Shown: positions 1-8,518 of the stretch, piece by piece | Layout of the letters: each line of letters begins with the position of its first letter | Position numbering within the stretch: position 1 is the first letter of the stretch | Assembly: GCA_020636435.1 (NCBI GenBank) | Contig: JACJXX010000001.1 | Span: 682,001 to 746,000, forward strand | Origin: Lewinellaceae bacterium | GTDB taxonomy: Bacteria > Bacteroidota > Bacteroidia > Chitinophagales > Saprospiraceae | Length of the DNA: 64,000 bases | Direction: 5' to 3' | Made by a program: the position numbers and the translations under genes | The notes under the pieces: model-generated | Told to the model about the DNA's origin: nothing | The model's database searches: none | Seen by the model: only the letters and a program-made list of their open reading frames with translations

Positions 1-1824
1 CCGATCCCCAGAAGAATAAAAAGCTAATTGAGAATAAGGTTTTGTATTGGTTAAATTGGTGTTTGCGGTCAAAGTAAAATCAGGAAGCACGAAATTGTTT
101 TCTTTTAAAATGTTAATTGAAGAACTAGAGGGAGAAAAAATATTCAAGTCTCCCAGTAAAACCAATTTATCAGCTCCATATAAATTCCTATCCATTTGCT
201 TAACCAGGTTCTGCACAATTTTCTCAATTTCCCAAGCCCGTTCTGGGGAATTTGGTTTCCCATCCGCATAGATAATGTGCGTGGTACAAAAAATAATAGG
301 TTGGCCATTAACAATAAATTTAGCCACAAAGGGGGTCCGTGCGATTTGTTTTTCATCCGTCAGAACGATTTCATCAGAAACATTTCCAAAACGCACTTTC
401 CTCTTGTCATAAACAAAGCCAAGTCTTTCATTATTTCCTGAACTTCCATCCGTAACGCCGGTTATCTGGTAACCCCAGTTATTCCCTAGAATCCGCATTA
501 ATTTTTCAACAGGTTCAAGGTCCGAACGTACTTCCTGTACTGCAATTATGTCAAAATGTGACAAGATTTCTGCGATATAGTGAAAAGACTCTTCAGTACG
601 ATATCCATAAGCAGAGCTATCAAAATCCCTAATATTCCAGGTAGCGACTAACAACCGGCTCGGATTACTTTTATCAGATATTGTAGTTCCGGCTGCTTTA
701 CGGAGTGTTTCGATTTTCTGTTTCGTCCTCTTTCCCCACTCCGTCGACAGATCGAGGGATGACAAACTAATACCAGCTTTTGGAACCCGATCCAATTCGG
801 CTTTCAATTTTTCCAAACCGGCTAAGGCAGCCTCCGCGAAAAGGCCATCCGGATACTTCTTTAAATAGGCTTCGTAAGCCTCAATGGTATTGAGGAGTTT
901 TGCTTCTTTAAATACTTCTATTTCGGCTTGGGGCTTTCCATTTTTTGCCCCCTTGTCAGGATGCTGCCAATTTTTATGGAAAAATATAAAATTAGACCCC
1001 GGATCGTCCTTACCAAATGCACCAAAAAGAGGAGTAGGCGATACTTTTTCTAAATAGAGCGCGTAAACCTCCGCAACTGTGAATATATCCCCTCTAAAGG
1101 AACCGTCTTCCAAGGCCTCCAGGAATTGTTTCGTAAAGCCTGATTTATCGGGTGTTTTCTCAATTGCACTTGAAGTGAGGTACAGCCTGGAAATGCGCTT
1201 CTTTTGATTTGCCAATAGTCTTTCAGTATCACTCAATTCTCTGGGTCTGTTAAAATTGGGTTTTGTATCCCCATTTCCAGATTTCATTACAATCCGCCGA
1301 TCAAAAGTGCCACTATAACAGGCATCAATAACCACCAATACATGTTTGCACTTCATCTTATCGATAAAGGGCCGCCAATAATAATATGGCAGTGCGGTGG
1401 CCTGCAAATCATCAGGGTCACCATCAGCAGGGATAAAAAAACCATTGTCGGTTTCTATATCAAAGATACCATGTCCGGTCAAAAAAATAAAGAGCTGGCC
1501 TTCTCTATCAAAAGAACCATTCTCGAATTGATCGCGGTAATATTCCAGTTTCTCTTTTATCTCTTTGCGAGTTGGATTTTCAACTACTTCCGTTTCAAAT
1601 TCATATTCCGTTTCCAGTTTTTCCGCTAATTGGCGCGCATCAGAAATCGGATTACTAAGGTCTTCCAGATTCTCGTATTGATTAACCGCAATCAGAATGG
1701 CATAATCCATTTTAGGACGAGCGATATACTCAGAACTGTTTGCACAAATACTGTTGCAATTCAATAAGAAAATAATACAGATACCGGTTCTAATTGAAAA
1801 TTTCACCTCTACATTTACATTCAT
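1..1824 (-). CDS. Secreted caspase-like peptidase fused to an EEP nuclease domain (partial)
   Basis: The frame opens at the ATG at 1824-1822 and stays open to base 1, giving 608 codons with no stop in the window, so the C-terminus is missing. Residues 1-30 look like a signal peptide. Residues about 38-200 form a caspase/metacaspase (peptidase C14) domain: the catalytic His is in LTGHG (H118) and the Cys in DACYSG (C169). After a linker, residues about 390-608 read as an endonuclease/exonuclease/phosphatase domain, with LLVATWNIRDFD, IIAVQEVRSD and LVLLGDLNI, the expected Asn, Glu and Asp metal and catalytic positions. A protease joined to a phosphodiesterase or DNase in one exported chain is unusual. 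Substrates cannot be told from sequence. Domain calls are firm; the role is not known. Confidence 0.85.
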   Translation of the reverse strand, partial: MNVNVEVKFSIRTGICIIFLLNCNSICANSSEYIARPKMDYAILIAVNQYENLEDLSNPISDARQLAEKLETEYEFETEVVENPTRKEIKEKLEYYRDQFENGSFDREGQLFIFLTGHGIFDIETDNGFFIPADGDPDDLQATALPYYYWRPFIDKMKCKHVLVVIDACYSGTFDRRIVMKSGNGDTKPNFNRPRELSDTERLLANQKKRISRLYLTSSAIEKTPDKSGFTKQFLEALEDGSFRGDIFTVAEVYALYLEKVSPTPLFGAFGKDDPGSNFIFFHKNWQHPDKGAKNGKPQAEIEVFKEAKLLNTIEAYEAYLKKYPDGLFAEAALAGLEKLKAELDRVPKAGISLSSLDLSTEWGKRTKQKIETLRKAAGTTISDKSNPSRLLVATWNIRDFDSSAYGYRTEESFHYIAEILSHFDIIAVQEVRSDLEPVEKLMRILGNNWGYQITGVTDGSSGNNERLGFVYDKRKVRFGNVSDEIVLTDEKQIARTPFVAKFIVNGQPIIFCTTHIIYADGKPNSPERAWEIEKIVQNLVKQMDRNLYGADKLVLLGDLNIFSPSSSSINILKENNFVLPDFTLTANTNLTNTKPYSQLAFYSSGDR

Positions 1825-2269
1825 GCTATATAAGTTTCCAATTAATGACTGACCTTTCGCCTGCGAAAGATCAGTTAAAAAATCCTCTCTTTTTATAGTT
1901 CCAGAATTCCTGTCTCTAATTAAAAGTTTATACTAGATTCCAATATAAGGATTTCTTTAAGGGCCCGGAGAAGAATAACTTCCCCATTTGATGCGGCTCC
2001 CTGCCTGCCTTGCGGCGAGCGGGTTTTTCCGCCATACTCCGTTGTGGGATCAGTTATTTAGCTCCACTTCCGGCATTCGCCGGAACAGGTTATGCACCCT
2101 CCCTTTCCTCTTCCCCTAAGCCTAATCAATGTACCCTTCAGCAATAGATTCTTTAATCTCCACGGTGGTTTCTAACCAGGCAATGAGGGCAGGAGTGGGT
2201 TCCGGAACAATAGTGCCGGTACCGGGTAGAAAGTTGCGCAACTAATGGCGACAACAGCGCCCCCAAAGG
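1825..2269. other. Intergenic region without a recognised gene
   Basis: This 445-base stretch lies between the caspase-nuclease start and the 3' end of the first regulator. It has GC-rich palindromic bits (around 2000-2040 and 2070-2085), which could be terminator or repeat remnants, but I see no gene of convincing length, no tRNA and no clear promoter. Confidence 0.5.
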
Positions 2270-5140
2270 TCAATAGTCTAAAATAAACTTCGACAGATTT
2301 TCCCCTTTCTCCAGGCGCAGCTTTTTCCGCAGGCGGTAACGCGCCACCTCTACTCCCCGGAGCGAAATGCTTAACAGATTCGCGATCTCCTTCGTATTCA
2401 GATTAAGCCGCAGGAAAGTACAGAGTTTTTGTTCCTTCGGCGAAAGGTCCGGATAATCATTTCTCAGGCGATTTAAAAAATCTCCGTGCACCTGGTCAAA
2501 ATGATATTCGAACTGTTCCCAGTCCTCTTGCAACCGGAGGGCGATATCTATTTCCTTTACTATTTTTTCCAGAGCGCGCTTCGTTTTCGGGTTTTCCCCC
2601 CTTTGCTTCAACTCTTTCAGCTCTTCTTTTATGGCTTCGATAAACTCATTCTTGACCACCAAATTCATGGTGGAAGCAGCCAATAAGTTGTTGACCTGCT
2701 GTAATTCGCTCTGCATTTTTTCTTCTTTCAGCCGCAGCAGTTCCTGCTCTTTTAGTTGTTCCACTTCGGCCAGTTTCTGCTGTTCTTTTGCCAGCTGAAG
2801 TTGGCTGGCTTCTTCCATTTGCGCTGTTTTTCTTTTGTACCGGCGTTTTTGAAACCTAAACCCCATGAACAGGGCGGCCCCTGCGATCAATACATACAGA
2901 AATTGGGCGAAGGGGCTTCTGTAGAACGGTGGGGTAACGGTCAGGTACAATGTCTGCCCGGTTGTTATTTCTCCCAGGTAATTTCGCGTTTGCACCCTGA
3001 ATTCATAATCCCCCTCCTTTAGATTGGTATATTCTTTGGTTGCAGCAGTAGTCCAGTCCCCGAAATCTTCGTCGAGGCCTTTTAAAAAATACCGGAACTG
3101 CTGATTGCCCAGGCTATTGAACTGAAAGGACTCCACATCGATCTTTAAGACCCTTGTGCCAGGACCGAACTCGAGAGGCCCGATCGTTTTCGGCTTTGCT
3201 TCAAATGGTTGCCGGGCATACAGGGCTCTGCCTTCCGTAACGCTAAGCACCTGGCTTACCAGAAGTGGCTTTTTGACTTTCGGAGGTATTTCCAAAGCCG
3301 GATCGTAGTGTATGAACCCTTCGTTAGCGGAAAAAAATACCCCGTGGCTGGTATGGATAGAGATATGCAGCAGGTCATTGTTCAGGTAGTAGCGCAACTG
3401 ATACAAGGACGATGGTATAAACTGGTAGTTTTTGGCGCTGATCTGCCTAAAAAGGGCTACGACATTATCCGCTATCAGATGGACATTATTTCTTTGGTCT
3501 TTTGCCAGCAGGTATACAGATTGCTCACCGATAGGACCGGAAAAAATGTCGGCTTTTCTGGCGCTGCCATTAGCCGGATCCAGTTGATAAAGCCCCGAGT
3601 TGGTAGCTAAATAGAGGCCGTCGTCCACGCGGCTCAAAACAATCTGCTCTTTGATCGGCAAGTCGAATTCCCGGGATGCGTTCTTCACGGTCACCCTGGC
3701 CATGTCATCCGACAGCGTCAATTGATACAGGCCTTTATAATATTGCCCGACCCAGATGTTTCCCCGTTGATCTTCTTCAAAAAAACGGCTGGACGCGTTA
3801 AACCCCTTTATTTTGTGCACAGCGTGCAATTGTTGGTTGTCATCGATCCGGAAGAGGTATAAACCGGAATAGGTGCCGCCGATCGCGAATTCAGGCTGCA
3901 ACTGCAGCTGTTTTACTTGCCATAAACCATCGGTATTTGCGATGTATCTGGCCTGGGCCCCTTCCAGAAGGAATAAGCCTGTATGGTGCCCGGCATAAAG
4001 TTTTCCGGCAATTTCCTGCATGCCGTAAGCCGGCCCTTCGGTTCCGGGCAGGAAGACGCTCCGATCGGCGTTCCTGCCCAGGAAGTATATCCCGTTTGAG
4101 GTCGTGAAATACGTCCCGGCTTCGGTTTCAAAAACTTCGTAGCCACTTCCCTGTATGCCTATTTCCCGGTTCAGGAAGCGCATCGGGGAATGGATATGGA
4201 TGAGCGCGATCCCGTTTTGCATGCCCACCCACAAGTTGCCGTAGTAATCCTGGAAGGAGCGCAGGCAGGCATTAGACCCCAGGCCATCCGCCCTGGTTAT
4301 TTGCTCTAATGCCTCCTCCTGCAGGTCGTACAAGAACAAACCCGCGGTCTGGGTAGCGATAACCAGGCGCGTGTCCGACAATTGCAGTATGTGGTTGACA
4401 TAGGTGCCTTGGAGGGCACGGCTGAGGGCATCGTACTTCCGGCTGACGCCAAGCGGGGTTGTCCACTCGATCTGCCCGGAATTATAGATCAGCAGATATC
4501 CTTCATCCTGGGGAATCAGGCCGGCAATGACCGCTCCGGCCTGGCCCTGCGGATAGGTGTGGGCCAGCTTCAGGCCATCTATCTCCAGCAACTGGCCCTG
4601 TTGGCTCTGTGTGAATACCTTCCCGTTGGCCAGGAACGACCGCTCCAGCCCCCCCTCCTGCTCAATCACCGCGATCGACTGCCCATCGTATACGTAAATC
4701 CCTTGAAAAGTACAGAAATAAACCTTTGAATCGGCCAGAAAAACATCCCAAACCTCATCAAAATCCCGGAAGCCCGAGGGGATTTTATCGAGGAGAGACA
4801 CGTACTTCCAGTTTCCTTCGTAAAAACCGAACTCTCCCTGAGAGCCTGCATACAACCGGTTTGTATTTTCATCAAACGCCAGCGACCTTTTCTTCTTGCC
4901 GGTTTTGAGGTCATACTGTTTCCATTCATTCCCGTCGAAGGAAAGCACGCCTAGATTGTTGGCCACAAAAATGGACATGCCCCGGTTTTGAGCAAAATCA
5001 ATATTCTGAATACCCGCCTTGTATTCGGAAGGCGTAAAGTTTCGGATGGGATACTTGCCCGAAGAAGCCCCGGCCGGCCGGCAAGCCAGCAGAAGCGCCA
5101 AATATAAAATGTACTGTATGTTGTAAGGAAAACGAAACAT
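2270..5140 (-). CDS. Membrane one-component regulator: beta-propeller, Y_Y_Y, LuxR-type HTH
   Basis: The ATG at 5140 is preferred over an upstream TTG because it begins directly with a signal sequence. About 956 aa. Order: signal peptide; periplasmic beta-propeller of repeated sensor blades (about 30-640); a Y_Y_Y Ig-like domain (about 660-740); one membrane helix (FAQFLYVLIAGAALF); a charged coiled coil; and a C-terminal LuxR-type helix-turn-helix with LSPKEQKLCTFLRLN and TKEIANLLSISLRGVEVAR. There is no histidine kinase domain, so it resembles propeller regulators that carry their own DNA-binding end. It is divergent from the cluster A glycosidase at 5382 and homologous to the regulator at 52324-55299. 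It probably senses oligosaccharides and controls the glucan genes; the ligand is inference. Confidence 0.85.
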   Translation of the reverse strand: MFRFPYNIQYILYLALLLACRPAGASSGKYPIRNFTPSEYKAGIQNIDFAQNRGMSIFVANNLGVLSFDGNEWKQYDLKTGKKKRSLAFDENTNRLYAGSQGEFGFYEGNWKYVSLLDKIPSGFRDFDEVWDVFLADSKVYFCTFQGIYVYDGQSIAVIEQEGGLERSFLANGKVFTQSQQGQLLEIDGLKLAHTYPQGQAGAVIAGLIPQDEGYLLIYNSGQIEWTTPLGVSRKYDALSRALQGTYVNHILQLSDTRLVIATQTAGLFLYDLQEEALEQITRADGLGSNACLRSFQDYYGNLWVGMQNGIALIHIHSPMRFLNREIGIQGSGYEVFETEAGTYFTTSNGIYFLGRNADRSVFLPGTEGPAYGMQEIAGKLYAGHHTGLFLLEGAQARYIANTDGLWQVKQLQLQPEFAIGGTYSGLYLFRIDDNQQLHAVHKIKGFNASSRFFEEDQRGNIWVGQYYKGLYQLTLSDDMARVTVKNASREFDLPIKEQIVLSRVDDGLYLATNSGLYQLDPANGSARKADIFSGPIGEQSVYLLAKDQRNNVHLIADNVVALFRQISAKNYQFIPSSLYQLRYYLNNDLLHISIHTSHGVFFSANEGFIHYDPALEIPPKVKKPLLVSQVLSVTEGRALYARQPFEAKPKTIGPLEFGPGTRVLKIDVESFQFNSLGNQQFRYFLKGLDEDFGDWTTAATKEYTNLKEGDYEFRVQTRNYLGEITTGQTLYLTVTPPFYRSPFAQFLYVLIAGAALFMGFRFQKRRYKRKTAQMEEASQLQLAKEQQKLAEVEQLKEQELLRLKEEKMQSELQQVNNLLAASTMNLVVKNEFIEAIKEELKELKQRGENPKTKRALEKIVKEIDIALRLQEDWEQFEYHFDQVHGDFLNRLRNDYPDLSPKEQKLCTFLRLNLNTKEIANLLSISLRGVEVARYRLRKKLRLEKGENLSKFILDY

Positions 5141-5206
5141 GTGCAAATTCTTTGACAAAAGATATGATTAATTATCAGACATTTACAACAATATCGGCCT
5201 AATTTT

Positions 5207-5285
5207 GATGTAGTTGTTATTTTAGCTGATGAAAAAATTGATGAGGTGTTTATTTACTTTTTGGGATAAAATAGTGCTACATTTG
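5207..5285 (+). promoter_or_regulatory. Promoter and degenerate operator ahead of cluster A
   Basis: TACATTTG at 5278-5285 fits the Bacteroidota -7 element TAnnTTTG. Upstream lie GATGTAG at 5207-5213 and GATGAG at 5240-5245, 33 bp apart, close to the 31-32 bp pair spacing seen before susC and before 55564. The second member of each pair is missing or degenerate, and a good -33 TTTG at normal spacing is not visible. This may be an activator-dependent promoter for the gene at 5382. Confidence 0.45.
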
Positions 5286-5381
5286 GTTAAAATACAATCA
5301 AAAATTTTGTAACAATGTGCTTTCCTCGTGAACTATGCAGGCAGGCTTAAAGCTACATCAATGTCTATAAATCGGAATAAA

Positions 5382-8300
5382 ATGAAAAACATCTTCTTTA
5401 GGCTGATCCCTCTCTTTCTTACAACATCCTTGTTTGCCCAGGCTGACCGGGTATCTGTCGCCACTAGCAGCGATGGACATAAACTGGTAGTCAATGGCAA
5501 AGATTTCATGATCAATGGAATGAATTGGGATTATATCCCTATTGGGACAAATACCGTAAATGCTGATTTTTGGAATAAATCAGACGACATTATCAAGGCC
5601 GGATTAGATGCAGAAATGGCTCTTTTGAAGAACATGCATGTGAATGTTATAAGGCAATACACCGGTGTTCCGGCCAGATGGATTCGGTATATCTATGAGA
5701 ATTATGGCATATACACCATGCTAAACCATTCTTTTGGCAGATATGGGCTCACATTAGATGGCGTTTGGACTCCTGTTACACATTATGATGAACCAAGAAC
5801 TCAAAAGTTCTTGATGGATGAAGTAACAAAACTAGTAGCAGAGTATAAAAATACGCCGGGGCTTTTATTGTATCTCCTGGGCAATGAAAACAATTATGGC
5901 CTTTTCTGGCAGGGAGCGGAAACGGAAGATTTCCCTGATGACGAAGGCAGGATCAATTTCATTGGAGAATCCCGGGGAAGGCCCATGTATAAGCTGATGA
6001 ACGATGCTGCCAAAGCAATGAAGGCTCTTGATTCCTCCCACCCGGTGGCCATTTGCAATGGCGATGTTTTGTTTATCGATATCGTAGCAGAAGAATGTAA
6101 AGATGTAGATATATATGGTACGAATACCTACCGGGGAGTTTCATTTGGCGATATGTTTCAGGTAGTGAAAGACAAGCTCAACAAACCGCTTATGTTTACC
6201 GAGTTTGGGGCGGATGCTTTTAATGCCAAAGAAAATGCCGAAGACCAGGAGTCGCAAGCTTACTATATGGTGGGAAACTGGAAAGAGATTTATGAGAACG
6301 CCGCCGGAGTCGGAGAAGCAGGCAATTCTATTGGTGGTTTCACTTTCCAGTTTAGCGATGGTTGGTGGAAGTTTGGGTTTGATGACAGAAAAAATGCAGA
6401 TGTGCACGACAATAACGCTTCCTGGTCTAACGGCGGCTACCAGCGAGACTATGTGGCGGGCGAAAACAACATGAACGAAGAGTGGTTTGGGATTTGCGCT
6501 AAAGGCCCAACCAACGAGCGAGGTTTATATACCCTTTATCCAAGAGCGGCCTACTATGCCTTGAAAGAAGCCCACCAATTGAACCCTTATGCACCCGGCA
6601 CGACCGTCTCGTCGGTCGATGCTTATTTTGATAATATCCAGCTCATCGATGCGGTACTCAGGGCGCGAGGGGACAAAGCGGCTTTGGAAAGCAACCAGAA
6701 AATCCGGTTGAGTAGCTTTAGAGCTGAATTTGAAACCTACAATACCGGTGGAAGTTTGATCACTACTCCAAAGGAAGCGGCCCCGGTAACTAACCCGGAT
6801 GAAGCCACTTACCCGGATGAACTTGGTTTTGACCACATGCAGTCTTTCTTTTTTGGCGTGGAAGCCAATCCTACCGCTGACTTGAGAGCCAGCGCAAGTT
6901 TTAACCTGGTTGGCAATGTAGCGGATAACCCGATCAATGAAATTTTTTACGAAAACATAGTTCGCAACAGGCTTAATAGAATTGATGGCAATTTCAGGCT
7001 TTATAATGCTGACTTTGAATGGACGGCAAAGGATTTCGACCTGAGAGGGTTCTACCGGACAGGCCATTATCACTGGGGCTATGAAGGCGACTTTTTTGGT
7101 TTATATCCGGAAGCGAATTACGGCCCCAACCTGGACATTTACAATGGAGAAATACTAGGATTAGAATTGGATGGGAAAAAGGCAATTAAAGGACTGCATG
7201 TTGCCTTTGGCCCTCAATTGTGGTGGGGAGCCAACCCAGCGGTCCTGGTGAAATATGGCCGGGAAATAAAACATTTCAAAGTAACCGGCGTCTATCATGA
7301 AGATATTGACGATGCACCCGGCTTTGTAACTTCTATAGCCATACCACTTCCTAAAACCCGGAGGGCCACCATTCATGTAGAACGAAAAGTGGGGCCGGTA
7401 GAAATTGAAGTAGGGGGAATCTGGGGAGGATCACCGCTAAATGGCAGAACCTTCCAGATCGTAGAAGGCGAACCGGGAAAATATGAAGTATACCAGGATC
7501 AGATAAACCCCTCGGACAATTGGGGAGGGAAAGCAAAAATCAAATATTCAAGAGGGGCATTCAACTGGTACGCACAGGGCGCCGTAATGGGGCTTGTTGC
7601 CAATGGCGGATTTGATGCAACCCGTACTTTTACCGGATGGAGATTGAAGGATAGCGGTAGCGGAAACCTAAATAATTTCCTGACCGGTTTTACCTTTTTG
7701 ATCGGCAACTTCCAGATCGCGCCGAATTTCTTGTGGCAAAAGCCACTTGTTGATCCTATCCCCAATGATGTTCCACCCCCAGGGCGGCTTAGAAACATTC
7801 AGGATGATCCATTCGCAGTAAGAGGAGGCAACAGAGAAACTGTCGCTGGAGAATTACTGATCACTTATGACCCTACACCAGGCACCTGGATGTATGAATG
7901 GGATAATGACCGCGCGGAAGATGCCAAATTTGCCATGAGCGCGGGTTTTGTTTATCGCCATCTGCCTACAACCCAGGATGCAGCGATCGGTTTTTTAAGC
8001 AATCGGACCTCCTTTGCCTTTCCACAGTCTGCACCCGCAGAAGATCTATGGGAAACAAACGTCAGGATGGTCTCCAAAATAAACCAGGACTTTGGCCTTA
8101 TTGCTAATTTCCTGGCCGGAACCGCTCAGGCAAACGGCAGTGACGACAGATTGATTGAACGTTATGTAATGGATTTAAGGGCTATCTATAAAAAATTGAA
8201 ACTTACTTCTCACTTTGGGGTCAATGACTGGGGGCCCTTTGATTATCATCGTGATTTCAACCTCACCTACCCCGTACAGTTAATGTTTGATTTGTCCACT

Positions 8301-8510
8301 ACTTTGAGCAAACCAGATTGGTTTGTGTTGCCAACTACGCAAATGGGCGTGCGCTGGACATGGCGTTCTTTAGATCAGTATTCACCTCGTTATCTTCCAA
8401 ATCAAACCGCTTCTGAGTTTGCTACAGAACCAACCCTTAGCCCGGTAGGCTTTGACAATGGATCGGAATGGGAATTAAGAACTTACATTCACATCAACAT
8501 CGGTAAATAG
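5382..8510 (+). CDS. TIM-barrel glycosidase with C-terminal outer-membrane-barrel-like region
   Basis: I start at the ATG at 5382, which gives the signal peptide MKNIFFRLIPLFLTTSLFAQ; a GTG at 5328 would add 18 poor residues. About 1042 aa. Residues about 20-420 are a clan GH-A-type (GH2/GH5-like) barrel: LLGNENNYG carries the likely acid/base Glu169 and MFTEFGADAF the likely nucleophile Glu274. The last 550 or so residues alternate polar and hydrophobic/aromatic positions in many short strands and end in TYIHINIGK, as outer-membrane barrel proteins do. This suggests an enzyme anchored by its own barrel. It starts a cluster with the lipoprotein at 8519 (8-base gap). Exact GH family and specificity are uncertain; the beta-glucan role comes from context. 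Confidence 0.75.
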   Translation: MKNIFFRLIPLFLTTSLFAQADRVSVATSSDGHKLVVNGKDFMINGMNWDYIPIGTNTVNADFWNKSDDIIKAGLDAEMALLKNMHVNVIRQYTGVPARWIRYIYENYGIYTMLNHSFGRYGLTLDGVWTPVTHYDEPRTQKFLMDEVTKLVAEYKNTPGLLLYLLGNENNYGLFWQGAETEDFPDDEGRINFIGESRGRPMYKLMNDAAKAMKALDSSHPVAICNGDVLFIDIVAEECKDVDIYGTNTYRGVSFGDMFQVVKDKLNKPLMFTEFGADAFNAKENAEDQESQAYYMVGNWKEIYENAAGVGEAGNSIGGFTFQFSDGWWKFGFDDRKNADVHDNNASWSNGGYQRDYVAGENNMNEEWFGICAKGPTNERGLYTLYPRAAYYALKEAHQLNPYAPGTTVSSVDAYFDNIQLIDAVLRARGDKAALESNQKIRLSSFRAEFETYNTGGSLITTPKEAAPVTNPDEATYPDELGFDHMQSFFFGVEANPTADLRASASFNLVGNVADNPINEIFYENIVRNRLNRIDGNFRLYNADFEWTAKDFDLRGFYRTGHYHWGYEGDFFGLYPEANYGPNLDIYNGEILGLELDGKKAIKGLHVAFGPQLWWGANPAVLVKYGREIKHFKVTGVYHEDIDDAPGFVTSIAIPLPKTRRATIHVERKVGPVEIEVGGIWGGSPLNGRTFQIVEGEPGKYEVYQDQINPSDNWGGKAKIKYSRGAFNWYAQGAVMGLVANGGFDATRTFTGWRLKDSGSGNLNNFLTGFTFLIGNFQIAPNFLWQKPLVDPIPNDVPPPGRLRNIQDDPFAVRGGNRETVAGELLITYDPTPGTWMYEWDNDRAEDAKFAMSAGFVYRHLPTTQDAAIGFLSNRTSFAFPQSAPAEDLWETNVRMVSKINQDFGLIANFLAGTAQANGSDDRLIERYVMDLRAIYKKLKLTSHFGVNDWGPFDYHRDFNLTYPVQLMFDLSTTLSKPDWFVLPTTQMGVRWTWRSLDQYSPRYLPNQTASEFATEPTLSPVGFDNGSEWELRTYIHINIGK

Positions 8511-8518
8511 AAGACATC

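Noticed and set aside
2150..2269. Small gene reading PGTGTIVPEPTPALIAWLE on the minus strand
   Set aside because: Only about 38 codons are open, preceded by a stop, with no start signal; at most a decayed C-terminal fragment.
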